Part shown: positions 24,619 through 33,309 of the stretch, piece by piece | Numbering within the stretch: the first letter of the stretch is position 1 | Layout: the number at the start of each line of letters is the position of its first letter | Assembly: GCA_025056155.1 (NCBI GenBank) | Contig: JANWWL010000009.1 | Location: 62,001-126,000 of the forward strand | Length of the DNA stretch: 64,000 nt | Origin: Sphingomonadaceae bacterium | GTDB lineage: Bacteria; Pseudomonadota; Alphaproteobacteria; Sphingomonadales; Sphingomonadaceae | Direction: 5' to 3' | Program-made: the position numbers and the translations under genes | Notes under the pieces: model-generated | Database searches by the model: none | Told to the model about the DNA's origin: nothing | What the model saw: the letters and a program-made list of their open reading frames with translations, nothing else

Positions 24619-26957
24619 GCGTGATCCACGCGAGCCTGAGGACTGGGGCCGAGGGCGTGCGCCAGTCCTTCGTCCGTCGGTTCACCCCGCGCTTGTGGAC
24701 CGTGGACTTCCCCCGCCCGATGATGGCCGCGCTCACCAACCCCGCCCCACGGGTGGTGCGGGTCGATCTGTCGTTCGTGACGGACGGGGATCTGGCGGGT
24801 CTCATCTGGACGTCGGAGGACCGCTGGTCGCACCCGCTCCTCGCCTACGAGACCCGGCGGGACTACCGGGGGACCATCCTGTCCTTCGAGTGGGTGGCGG
24901 GGCCTGGGCTGATGCCGCTCGCGGCGGTCAACGGCCCGACCCTGACCATCGAGGGGCGCGATGCGGAGGGCCGGCCGCGGACCTGGTATGTCCGCCTGTG
25001 GAACTACGCCCGGGTGGTGGGCGGCCGGACCATCGTCGAGCTGCCGTTTGGCGAGCTGAAGGGCGGTTTCCTTCTGCCGGACGAGGCCGACCCCGTGCAC
25101 GCCGCCGACATCGATCGGCTGTTCATCTCGCTGGTGCCGTCGTCCTACACCGGTGCTGGGGCACCGCTGCCCGCGCGGGTCGACACCTGGGTGGAACTTC
25201 GGGACCTCGACGTCCGTGGGGCGGGCCGCATGCTGGCCGTGGGCGATCCTTGGTTGCCCGAGCACGCGTTGCGGATGACGTCAGGCTATGACGACTGTTA
25301 CCACCAGGCACCCGAGCGGCTGGTGGAGCAGTGGCGGGCCTTGGGCTATCGAGGGCTCGTCGGTCATTACGTGGGGATGAGCCACTTCTACGCGGTCCGG
25401 TTCCACGCCGGCCGCTTCGAGGTGGACCCGACGGTGCCGATGAACGTCGCGGCGCTCGCCTGGCACCGAGCGCTCGCCCGGGCGGGGGCGGCGGCCGGGC
25501 TACGGCTTGTGTTCGCGTTGTCTTACGAAGTGTTGGACGCGAACGCGCCAGCGGCCTGGGCGCAGCGACGGGCGGACGGCCAGCGGGCGCTGACGGGATG
25601 GGTGCCGCCGTCGACCCTGGTGTCCCCCTGCCGACCGGAGGCCATGGCGTGGCTTGCCGCCGTGGCCGCCCAGCTGGTGCAGATCCAGGCGGACGCGGGC
25701 TTGGCCCCGTGGTTCCAGGTCGGCGAGCCCTGGTGGTGGGTGGGCCCCGACCATGTGCCCTGCTTCTACGACGAGGCGACGGTGGCCCGCTATCAACAGG
25801 AGACGGGCCAGTCGCCGCCGCTCATCCACGACATCCGTGGCCCCAAGTCGGCGGCCGAGCGGGCGTTCCTGGATTGGCTGGGGGCGCGGCTGGCGGAGTC
25901 GACGGCAGCCCTCGTCGCCGCCGTGCGCGCGGCGGTGCCTCAAGGGGTCACGAGCTCCCTCCTGTTCTACACGCCCCAGGTGGTCCACCCCACCGCCCCC
26001 GACCTGGTGCGCGCCAACCTGCCCGCGGCCTGGGCACCTCCGGCCTTCGACGTCCTTCAGCTCGAGGATTACGATTTCCTGACCGCGGACGACGAGGCCG
26101 GGTCCACGGCCGGCTGGCGTGCCGTCGACGCGCGGCTCGGCTATCCTCGGACATCGACCCACTATTACGCCGGGTTCGTGCGCGAGGCGCCGGATGCGGA
26201 GGTCCTCTGGCCGCGGATCGTGGCCGGAGCCCGCGCCGCGCGGGAGCGGGGTGTCGCCGAAGTCTTCCTGTGGGCGTGGCCACAGATCGCACGTGATGGC
26301 CTGGTGGTGTTCGAGACGGAGGACGAGGTGGAGCCGTTCCACGACGTGTCGTTTCCCCTGCCGCTTGGCCTCGAGGCCCGAGGCGGACCCGAATTCTCAA
26401 CGCGCGTGGCCATGCTGGCGTCCGGCTTCGAGCAGCGGGCGGCGGCGTGGGACCAGCCCCTCCTCCGCTTCGATGCCGGCCTCGGGGTGCGTTCGGAGGA
26501 GGACCTGAAGGTCCTCGTGGAATTCTTTCGGGCGCGGCGGGGGCAAGCGCACGGCTTTCGGCTGCGGGACCCGCTGGACCACGACACGGCCTTGGCAGGG
26601 TCGGCGGTGGGACCGACCGATGTCCTCATCGGGGTCGGCGACGGGCAGCGGCTCTCCTTCCCGCTGGTCAAGCGGTACGGTTCCGGGGCGGACGCTGCGG
26701 TGCGCCGGATCACGCGGCCTGTTGCGGGCTCGGTGCGGGTGGCGGTGGACGGGGTGGAGCAGAGAAGCGGCTGGGCGCTGCTGCCGATGGGCGTCGTCCG
26801 CTTCGACGAGCCGCCGCCCGCCGGTGCCGAGGTGCGGGCGGGCTTCCTGTTCGACGTTCCCGTCCGGTTCGCGACCGACCGGCTTGACGTCTCGCTCTCG
26901 GCCTTCCGGGCGGGCGAGGCCTTGAGCGTGCCGATGGTCGAGCTGCGGGAGGCCTGA
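24615..26957 (+). CDS. Distal tail protein: DUF2460 with large TIM-barrel-like N-terminal part (GTA g12 homologue)
   Basis: The last ~190 of 780 residues are a DUF2460 domain (FEQRAAAWDQPLLRFDAGLGV, GQAHGFRLRDPLDH, VRFATDRLDVSLS), the distal tail protein of RcGTA. The first ~225 residues are beta-rich. Residues about 230-575 read like an (alpha/beta)8 barrel of glycosidase or non-contractile-tail-sheath type (GLRLVFALSYEV, WFQVGEPWWWVG, FDVLQLEDYDFL, EVFLWAWPQIA) with conserved-looking Glu, Asp and Trp. RcGTA g12 lacks such a domain. It may bind or cut surface polysaccharide; activity is not shown. The start is TTG 24615 or GTG 24621. Confidence 0.8.
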   Translation: MSVIHASLRTGAEGVRQSFVRRFTPRLWTVDFPRPMMAALTNPAPRVVRVDLSFVTDGDLAGLIWTSEDRWSHPLLAYETRRDYRGTILSFEWVAGPGLMPLAAVNGPTLTIEGRDAEGRPRTWYVRLWNYARVVGGRTIVELPFGELKGGFLLPDEADPVHAADIDRLFISLVPSSYTGAGAPLPARVDTWVELRDLDVRGAGRMLAVGDPWLPEHALRMTSGYDDCYHQAPERLVEQWRALGYRGLVGHYVGMSHFYAVRFHAGRFEVDPTVPMNVAALAWHRALARAGAAAGLRLVFALSYEVLDANAPAAWAQRRADGQRALTGWVPPSTLVSPCRPEAMAWLAAVAAQLVQIQADAGLAPWFQVGEPWWWVGPDHVPCFYDEATVARYQQETGQSPPLIHDIRGPKSAAERAFLDWLGARLAESTAALVAAVRAAVPQGVTSSLLFYTPQVVHPTAPDLVRANLPAAWAPPAFDVLQLEDYDFLTADDEAGSTAGWRAVDARLGYPRTSTHYYAGFVREAPDAEVLWPRIVAGARAARERGVAEVFLWAWPQIARDGLVVFETEDEVEPFHDVSFPLPLGLEARGGPEFSTRVAMLASGFEQRAAAWDQPLLRFDAGLGVRSEEDLKVLVEFFRARRGQAHGFRLRDPLDHDTALAGSAVGPTDVLIGVGDGQRLSFPLVKRYGSGADAAVRRITRPVAGSVRVAVDGVEQRSGWALLPMGVVRFDEPPPAGAEVRAGFLFDVPVRFATDRLDVSLSAFRAGEALSVPMVELREA

Positions 26958-26959
26958 GC

Positions 26960-27790
26960 GTGCCGGAGCAGCGGGCGTTCGCCCGTGCGCTGGTGGGCCT
27001 GGCCTTCTGCGTGCGTCTGTGCCGGCGCGATGGCCTTGAGTTGGGGTTCACGAGCCACGACCGGCCCATCCAGGCCTAGGGCCGCCTGTTCCACGCCGAC
27101 CCGGGCTTCAGGCCGTCGGCCATCGAGACGTCGGCCTCGCTGGCGGTGGATGGGGTCGAGCTCGAATTCCCGATCGGGCGATCGGGAGTGCGCGAGTTCG
27201 ACCTCGACCTCGGCCGTTGGGACGACGCGCTGGTCGAGGTGTGGGCGGTGGAATGGGACGTGGACCCCAAGACCCTCGTGATGCTGTTTCGCGGGCGGGT
27301 CGGCGGCTTCAGGCGGTCCGCGGCCCTGGCGGCGAGCGTCGTCTTCGAGGTTCGGTCGGAGGTGGGCCAAACGCTGCGGAGCCGCGTTCCCGCATGCTCG
27401 CCGCTGTGTCGGGCTGAGCTGGGGGACGATCGGTGCGGCGTCGACCTTTCCGACCGCCAGAGCGAGGCGGAAGCGCGGGCGACCACCGACGGCGTCGTTC
27501 GGCTGGGCGCGCCGCCGCCCGATCCCGAACGCTGGGCCCTTGGCTGGCTGAGGTTCCTGGATGGCCCGCTGGCAGGTGTCGACCGACGTATCCTGACGGT
27601 GGCGGGCGCAGCAGTGCACGTCGAGGGCTGGCTGCCGTCGCGGGACGAGGTCTCCTGGAGGGTGGGCCTGACCGAGGGGTGCGACAAACGCCTGGAAACC
27701 TGCCGGAGCCGGTTCGCCAACGCCCTGTCGTTTCGCGGAGAACCCTTCGTGCCGGGCACGGATGCGCTGCTGAGGTTCGGCCATGAGTGA
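26960..27790 (+). pseudogene. Tail hub protein DUF2163 (GTA g13 homologue) with in-frame amber codon
   Basis: From GTG 26960 the frame gives a typical start (CVRLCRRDGLELGFTSHDRP). An amber TAG at 27077-27079 (codon 40) interrupts it. The same frame then continues without further stop to 27790 with AIETSASLAVDGVELEF, a long DUF2163 body, CGVDLSD and a C-terminal CDKRLETCRSRFAN-like cysteine region (CDKRLETC). No frame change is involved: a single base substitution explains it. The protein forms the tail hub and may bind an iron-sulfur cluster in RcGTA. Restart at GTG or ATG codons inside would lose the N-terminal part. Confidence 0.8.
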
Positions 27791-28214
27791 GCCGGACCCG
27801 GCGATCGAAGCGCTGGCGCGCGCCTGGGTCGGAACGCCGTTCCGGCCGCAAGGCCGGACGTCACGCGGACTGGATTGTTTGGGTCTGGTCGTCGTCGTCG
27901 CTCGGGGGGCGGGGCGGCGGGTCGAGGACGTGCGCGATTATGGCTGGCGGCCCCATGCGCCCGACCGGGTGGCGGAGGGCCTGCGCGCCCAGGGATTCAC
28001 GCCCTTGCCCCTGACTGCAGCTCGCCCGGGCGACGTGCTGATGGCGACGCCGGGAGGCGGCTTGGTGCATTTCGCCATTCGCTCGGCGCAAGGCGTCATC
28101 GAAGCCGACGTGCGCTGTCGTCGCGTCGTCGAGCGGCCGTTGCGGCCGGACGATGCCTGGCATTCCGCCTGGCGGTTCCCGGGCCGCGGGCCGACCGCGG
28201 TCGGAGTGGGCTGA
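27783..28214 (+). CDS. NlpC/P60 cell-wall peptidase of the tail tip (GTA g14 homologue)
   Basis: This 143-residue cysteine peptidase shows the catalytic cysteine in RGLDCLGLV near residue 30 and the histidine in GLVHFAI near residue 93. GTFPFRPQG-like text at the start (VGTPFRPQG) is typical of the phage cell-wall peptidase family. It opens peptidoglycan during DNA delivery. The ATG overlaps the g13 stop by 8 nt. Confidence 0.9.
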   Translation: MSEPDPAIEALARAWVGTPFRPQGRTSRGLDCLGLVVVVARGAGRRVEDVRDYGWRPHAPDRVAEGLRAQGFTPLPLTAARPGDVLMATPGGGLVHFAIRSAQGVIEADVRCRRVVERPLRPDDAWHSAWRFPGRGPTAVGVG

Positions 28215-28215
28215 C

Positions 28216-30374
28216 GTGGCATCCCAACTGTTGTCGTCGTTCGGCCAGGCCCTGGCCGGTCCTTTGGGCGCCGCCTTGGGGGCCATGGCCGGGGCCGGGC
28301 TGGACCAAGCCCTGCGCCGTTCCGCGCGGGCCCTGCCGTCATTGGCTGTCCAGACCTCGGCCTACGGTGATCCGCTGCCGTGGGTGTTCGGGACCGCCCG
28401 CGTGGCCGGCGTCGTGATCTGGGCGACGGACTTGCGCCGCGGCGGCGGCGGCAAGGGCGGGCGCGGAGGGACCGACGGCTGGATGGCCTCGTTCGCCGTA
28501 GCCCTGTCGTCGCGGCCGATCGCGGGGGTGGGCCGCATCTGGGCCGACGGACGCGAGCTGCGCAACGCCGCGGGCCAGACGCTCTTGCCGTTCACGTTCC
28601 GGCTGCATCGCGGCCTGGAGGACCAGGAGCCCGACCCCCTCATCGTGGCCCAGGAAGGCACGGACCGCACGCCCGCGTTCCGCGGTCTGGCCTACGCCGT
28701 GTTCGAGGACTTTCCCGTGTCGCCCTGGGGCAACCGGATCCCCCACCTCTCGTTCGAGCTGCACGGCGACCCGGAGGGCCCGTGGACTCGCTGGGTGCCC
28801 GAACTGTTGCGGCCGATGAGCCTGCGTGTGGGAGACCAGGTGGATGGGCTGGAAGTGCGGGGGCTGGTGATCGGCGAGGAGAGCCCCCGGGAGGCGGCGG
28901 CCCTGCTCATCGAAGGGTGCCACCTGCCGTTCGCCTGGCACGGGCACGAATGGCGCCTGGCCGACGGCCTGCGGATATGGGACGTGCCCACCTCCGAAAT
29001 CCTGGTCGGCCCGGCTCGCGCCGATGATCCGCGCGGGGGGGAACTGGCGAGCGATCCCGACCGCCGCCCTCCCGGTCGGAAGTGGCCTATCTGGACGTCG
29101 ACCGGGACTATCAGACGGGCCTGCAGCGGCACGACGGGCCGGGGCCGGGTCGGCCGCTGGCAATGGCGTTGCCCGCAGCCTTGTCCGCCCGGGCGGCCCG
29201 CGCCGTGGCCGAGCGCCGCCTGGCCGTCGCCGAGGCCCGGATCCGTCGGTTGACCCTGCCCCTGCCGTGGCGCTGGATCACCATCGCCCCCGGCGACTTG
29301 GTGAAGCTGTCGGGGCGGCCAGGGCTGTGGCGGGTCGAGGAACGGCGCATCGAGGGACTTGGGATCGTGCTCGTGTGCGCGGGCTGGCCGGAAGCGCCGG
29401 TCAGGGCCCGGGCTCAGGCGGCCTCGGGCCGCGCCTTGCTGCGCCCGGCCGTCCCAGCGCCGCCGACGCGCCTCGTGATCCTCGAGACCTGCGCACCAGT
29501 CTGGCCAGGCCACGAGGCGGAGCTTGTGGTGGTGGCGGGCGGCGAGCCGGGCTGGCGTGGGGCCAACGTGCGCTGGCGGGCGCCGGCCGCCGTGGATGAC
29601 CTGCCGCTCTTCCAGCCAGCCTCGAGCCCGCCCATGGGCGAGACGCTCTCCCCGCTTGCGCCCGGCGTCACCGCGACATGGGATTGGTCGCAAACGCTCG
29701 AGCTGCGGTTGCTCGATCCCGACGCGACGCTCGAAAGCCGCGCCGAACGGGCGGTGCTGCAGGGCGCCAACCTGCTCGTGGTGGGCGACGAGTTGATCCA
29801 ATTCCGCTGGGCCGAGGAACGGTCGGCGGGCGTGTGGCGCATCTCGGGGCTGCTGCGTGGCCGGCTTGGAACCGATGCGCGTGCTCATGCGGCGGGGGAA
29901 GCGTGGGCGCTGCTGCTGCCGGGCCGGTTCGCTCGCTTGCCGTTGCGCCCGGCCTGGACCGGGGGCACGGTGACCGTCGAGGCGACCGGGCCCGGCGACA
30001 CGCCCGAACCCGCGATCGCGACACTGACCGTGCGCGGCCGGGCGAACCATGTGATGGGACCCTGCCACGTGACCGCGCAACGCACGCCTCAGGGCGATCT
30101 GGAGCTCGCCTGGGTGGAACGGTCGGGCGAGTTCGAATGGATCGAAAGCCCTGCCGGCAGCCGGGGGGAGTTCGTGGTCGAGATCCTGCCGGCCGGCGGT
30201 TCCCTGCCGGTGTGGCGAAGTGCCCCCCTGCGGGCGACCGCGACCGTCGTGCCGGGTGCCACCATCCGGGCCGCCCTAGGCCCGGCTCATGCGCTCGCCG
30301 ACCTTCGGATCGAGACGGTCGGGGCCGGACCGATCGAGCGGCGGCGCTCGAGCGCACTGCGCTTGGTTCTGTGA
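28216..30374 (+). pseudogene. Baseplate megatron protein (GTA g15 homologue), frameshifted and without TIM domain
   Basis: The GTG at 28216 opens MASQLLSSFGQALAGPLG and SAYGDPLPWVFGTARVAG, the phage-tail_3/megatron start. This frame is good to about 29043. A middle part (RAIPTAALP) is in a second frame, and from about 29070 a third frame (SEVAYLDVDRDYQTG) runs to 30374 with WRWITIAPGDLVKLSG and LRGRLGTDARAHAAGE. Two small indels restore about 719 residues. RcGTA g15 is about 1300 residues with an N-terminal GTA_TIM domain, which is absent here; gp12 carries a barrel-like domain instead. Confidence 0.75.
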
Positions 30375-30389
30375 CGCAAGGATGAACCG

Positions 30390-30851
30390 ATGGAGACCAC
30401 ACCACGCCATGCGCTGCCGTTGCTGCTGCCGGGCCAGGCGCAAAAAGACGTGACCCACAACGAGGCCTTGCTGCGCATCGATGCGCTGTTGTTCCTCGAA
30501 GTCGAGCGGACGGATCTGGGCGCACCGCCGGCGGCACCCGCGCCCGGACAGTGCTGGCTGGTGGCCGACCCGGCCACGGGGGCGTGGGAGGGACAGGCCG
30601 GACGCCTTGCCGTCTGGACGCTGGCCGGATGGCGCTTCCTCGACCTCGGGCAGGGCGTGGCGCTCCGAGACCGCGCGTCGGGGCGACGGTTGCGCCGGAC
30701 ACCGTCGGGCTGGGTGACGGACTGGCCGATGACGACACCGCTGGCGGCCGTCCAGTTGCCTGCAGGCGGGGCGGTGGTCGATGCCGAGGCCCGGGCGGCC
30801 ATCGCGCAGATTCTGGGCCGGCTGCAGGCCTTGGGCCTGTTGGCGGGGTAG
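30390..30851 (+). CDS. DUF2793 domain protein, tail fibre-associated
   Basis: This 153-residue protein has the DUF2793 core (LPLLLPGQAQKDVTHNEALL, then GQCWLVADPATGAWEGQAGRLAVW). The C-terminus is helical (AQILGRLQALGLL). DUF2793 proteins follow the baseplate gene in many GTA and phage clusters and are thought to join fibres to the tip. Start ATG 30390, 15 bp after the g15 stop. It is the last gene of the cluster; 143 bp without a gene follow. Confidence 0.85.
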   Translation: METTPRHALPLLLPGQAQKDVTHNEALLRIDALLFLEVERTDLGAPPAAPAPGQCWLVADPATGAWEGQAGRLAVWTLAGWRFLDLGQGVALRDRASGRRLRRTPSGWVTDWPMTTPLAAVQLPAGGAVVDAEARAAIAQILGRLQALGLLAG

Positions 30852-30994
30852 CGCCATATTCGCGCGGCGCAGGTTTCTGGCCTGTGTTGCACGGGCGCCA
30901 CGGGCAGCCGCCCCTTCGGCCTTGCGCCTCGGAAGACCCCTCGGCTAGATGGCGTCGCACCGCCGGGGTCGGTGCGCGAGAGAAGGGGACAGTC

Positions 30995-32119
30995 ATGAAG
31001 CGGTTCGCCATCGTGATGGCGCTCGCCTCCACGGCGTTGGCGAGTGCCGCCGTCGCGCGCGACGGTGCGTGGTACATCGGGCTCGAGGCTGGCGGGCTAA
31101 TCGCCAATGCCCAGAATTTCGACGTCACGCGGGCGAACGGCACGGTCGTCGAGAACGGCTTCCGCGTGAAGTACAAGCCCGGCTTCGAGGCGGGCGGCGT
31201 GATCGGGTACGACTTCGGCAGCCTGCGAACCGAATTCGACGTCTCCTTCAAGCAGGCCAAGGCGGACCAGTGGACGTTCAATCCCGGAATGCCGTCGGTT
31301 CCTGGCCTCGGCAACCCGCCCGTGCTCGGTCAGTACCGGGTGCCGGGCGGCAGCACCGACATCCTGGCCTTCATGTTCAACGCGCTGCTCGACTTCGGCG
31401 GGAACGACGAGGACCGGTTCGGCGCGTTCGTGGGCGCTGGTGTTGGCATGGCGCGGGCGAAGGCCAATTCCTGGGAAGTGGTGATCGGTGGGGCGCCGTT
31501 CGTCGACGACAGCGACACGGGGCTGGCCTGGCAGGCCGTCGCGGGCGCGCGCTACGCCCTGAGCAAACGGGTCGACCTGACGGTCAAATATCGTTACTTT
31601 AACTACGGCGACTTCGACGTCACGACGGTCAATGGGCTGCCCGTCGAAGGGGCTTTCCGCAGCAACAGCATCCTGGCGGGGCTGACCTTCAATCTGTTCG
31701 AGGAAGCGGCACCGCCGCCACCACCACCGCCGCCGCCACCACCACCGCCACCACCACCGCCGCCGCCCGCACCCGTCGTTCCGGGGCCGTTCCTCGTGTT
31801 CTTCGACTGGAACAAGGCCGACATCACGCCCGAGGCGGCCGCCATCCTCGACCGTGCGGCCGAAGCCTACCTGCAGACGGGGCAAACGTCCGTCGTGATC
31901 GACGGCCACACCGACACCTCCGGCTCTGCCGCCTACAACATGGGCCTGTCGCAGCGGCGGGCCGACGCGGTGAAGCGCTATCTGGCCGGCAAGGGGATCC
32001 CCGAGAGCGCCATGACGACCCGCGCCTTTGGCCAGACCCGCTTGCTAGTGCAGACGGCCGATAACGTGCGCGAGCCGCAGAACCGCCGGGCGGAAGTGAC
32101 GTTCGGCACTCCGCAGTAG
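30995..32119 (+). CDS. OmpA-family outer membrane protein with polyproline linker
   Basis: This 374-residue protein has a signal peptide (cleavage near ASAAVARD, about residue 22) and an eight-strand OmpA-like barrel (WYIGLEAGGLIAN to AGLTFNLF). A run of 19 prolines follows at about residue 240, then an OmpA C-terminal domain with FFDWNKADITPEAAAIL, DGHTDTSGSAAYN and SQRRADAVKRYL that binds peptidoglycan. It anchors the outer membrane to the wall. The proline run will need EF-P for translation. It lies just after the GTA-like cluster but is separated by 143 bp and is not a phage gene by its look. Confidence 0.92.
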   Translation: MKRFAIVMALASTALASAAVARDGAWYIGLEAGGLIANAQNFDVTRANGTVVENGFRVKYKPGFEAGGVIGYDFGSLRTEFDVSFKQAKADQWTFNPGMPSVPGLGNPPVLGQYRVPGGSTDILAFMFNALLDFGGNDEDRFGAFVGAGVGMARAKANSWEVVIGGAPFVDDSDTGLAWQAVAGARYALSKRVDLTVKYRYFNYGDFDVTTVNGLPVEGAFRSNSILAGLTFNLFEEAAPPPPPPPPPPPPPPPPPPPAPVVPGPFLVFFDWNKADITPEAAAILDRAAEAYLQTGQTSVVIDGHTDTSGSAAYNMGLSQRRADAVKRYLAGKGIPESAMTTRAFGQTRLLVQTADNVREPQNRRAEVTFGTPQ

Positions 32120-32144
32120 TCGGGTCGTTCCAAGGCCGTTCGGA

Positions 32145-32171
32145 GGGGGCGTCCGGTCGACGGGCGCCCCC
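32145..32171. terminator. Hairpin terminator between convergent genes
   Basis: GGGGGCGTCC pairs with GGGCGCCCCC (10 bp, one G-T pair) around a 7-nt loop, 26 bp after the OmpA gene stop. The element lies between convergent genes and could serve both. There is only a short T-rich tail. Confidence 0.7.
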
Positions 32172-32268
32172 CTTCGTTCAAAGGGCGCGCGGTTCAGCGA
32201 GCGCGCCCAGCCGGCGTTGGCCGCATCGGTTGACGTCCGCGCTTTCCCGCGAACCGGGCACCGTGCCG

Positions 32269-33273
32269 CTAGTCGGCCACCTTCAGGACCTGCTTGCCCC
32301 GATTTTCGCCGCGGAACAGCCGCATCAGCGTGCGGGGCGCGTTCTCGAAGCCCTGTTGCTCGTCCACGCGCCACCGGAGCCGGCCAGCGTTCACGAGATC
32401 GGCAAGACGCTGCCGGATCGCCGGGAACTCGCTCGCCCAGTCGAGCACGATAAACCCGCGCATCGTCCCGCGCCGGAAGACAAGGTTGAAATAGTTCTGG
32501 GGGCCGGCCGGCAGGACTCCCGTCTCGTAGCGCGAGATGCCGCCACAGATCACCACGCGCGCTCCCGTGGCGATCTCGGCCAGCATGTCGTCCAGGATCT
32601 GGCCACCGACATTGTCGAAGACGACGTCGATGCCGCGGGGGGCCAGTTCCTTCAACCGCGGCCGTACCTCCTCGTTCTTGTAGTCGATGGCGGCGTCGAA
32701 GCCCGCTTCGTCGACGAGCCACGCGCACTTTTCCGGCCCGCCGGCGATGCCGATGACGCGGCAACCCGCCACCTTGGCCAATTGGCCGGCGGTGGACCCG
32801 GTGGCGCCGGCCGCGCCCGAGATCACGACCGTATCCCCGGGACGAGGCTCGCCCAGCTTGAACAGCCCGCACCAGGCCGTGAGCCCCGTGGTGCCCAGCA
32901 CCGACAGCATCGCAAGCGGCGGCAGGCCAGGATGCACGCGTTCGAAGCCGATGCCGTCGCTCACCAACCACTCCGTCCAGCCAGTGAGCCCGACGAGCAA
33001 TTCTCCTTCGGCAAAACGCGGATGGCGGGATCGCACGACGCGGGCGATGCCGGATCCCCGCATCACGTCGCCGATGCGCATCGGCGCCACATAATCCGCG
33101 ACGTTCTCTGCCCAGCCCTTCTGCGCCGGGTCGAAACCCAGCCAGAGCGTCTGCAGGAGCATGCGGCCCGGCCCGGGGTCGTCGGAGATTTCGGCCTCGA
33201 CCAGCCGGAAGTCCTCTTCGCGCAGCGGACGGCCGCGCGGATGATCGGCCAGCAGCCACTGACGTGTCTTCAT
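32269..33273 (-). CDS. NADP-dependent medium-chain oxidoreductase (CurA/leukotriene B4 dehydrogenase type)
   Basis: This 334-residue zinc-free medium-chain dehydrogenase/reductase starts RQWLLADHPRGRP. It has MRIGDVMRGSGIA and a nucleotide-binding stretch VVISGAAGATGSTAGQLAK near residue 150, then DVVFDNVGGQILDDML. The family reduces C=C bonds of alpha,beta-unsaturated ketones or aldehydes with NADPH. The actual substrate is unknown. Start ATG 33273. It precedes hisN by 36 bp on the same strand side (hisN is upstream in transcription). Confidence 0.88.
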   Translation of the reverse strand: MKTRQWLLADHPRGRPLREEDFRLVEAEISDDPGPGRMLLQTLWLGFDPAQKGWAENVADYVAPMRIGDVMRGSGIARVVRSRHPRFAEGELLVGLTGWTEWLVSDGIGFERVHPGLPPLAMLSVLGTTGLTAWCGLFKLGEPRPGDTVVISGAAGATGSTAGQLAKVAGCRVIGIAGGPEKCAWLVDEAGFDAAIDYKNEEVRPRLKELAPRGIDVVFDNVGGQILDDMLAEIATGARVVICGGISRYETGVLPAGPQNYFNLVFRRGTMRGFIVLDWASEFPAIRQRLADLVNAGRLRWRVDEQQGFENAPRTLMRLFRGENRGKQVLKVAD

Positions 33274-33309
33274 GCCCCTGCTCCCTCGTTCAGGGCCGGT
33301 TGCCCAACC

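Noticed and set aside
12670-30851. Complete temperate prophage
   Set aside because: No integrase, replication, lysis cassette or attachment repeat was seen, and the tape measure is GTA-sized. A prophage remnant remains possible.
31710-31770. CCA/CCG tandem repeat as a microsatellite or CRISPR-like array
   Set aside because: It is in frame and encodes the polyproline linker of the OmpA-like protein. No CRISPR repeats were seen in the window.
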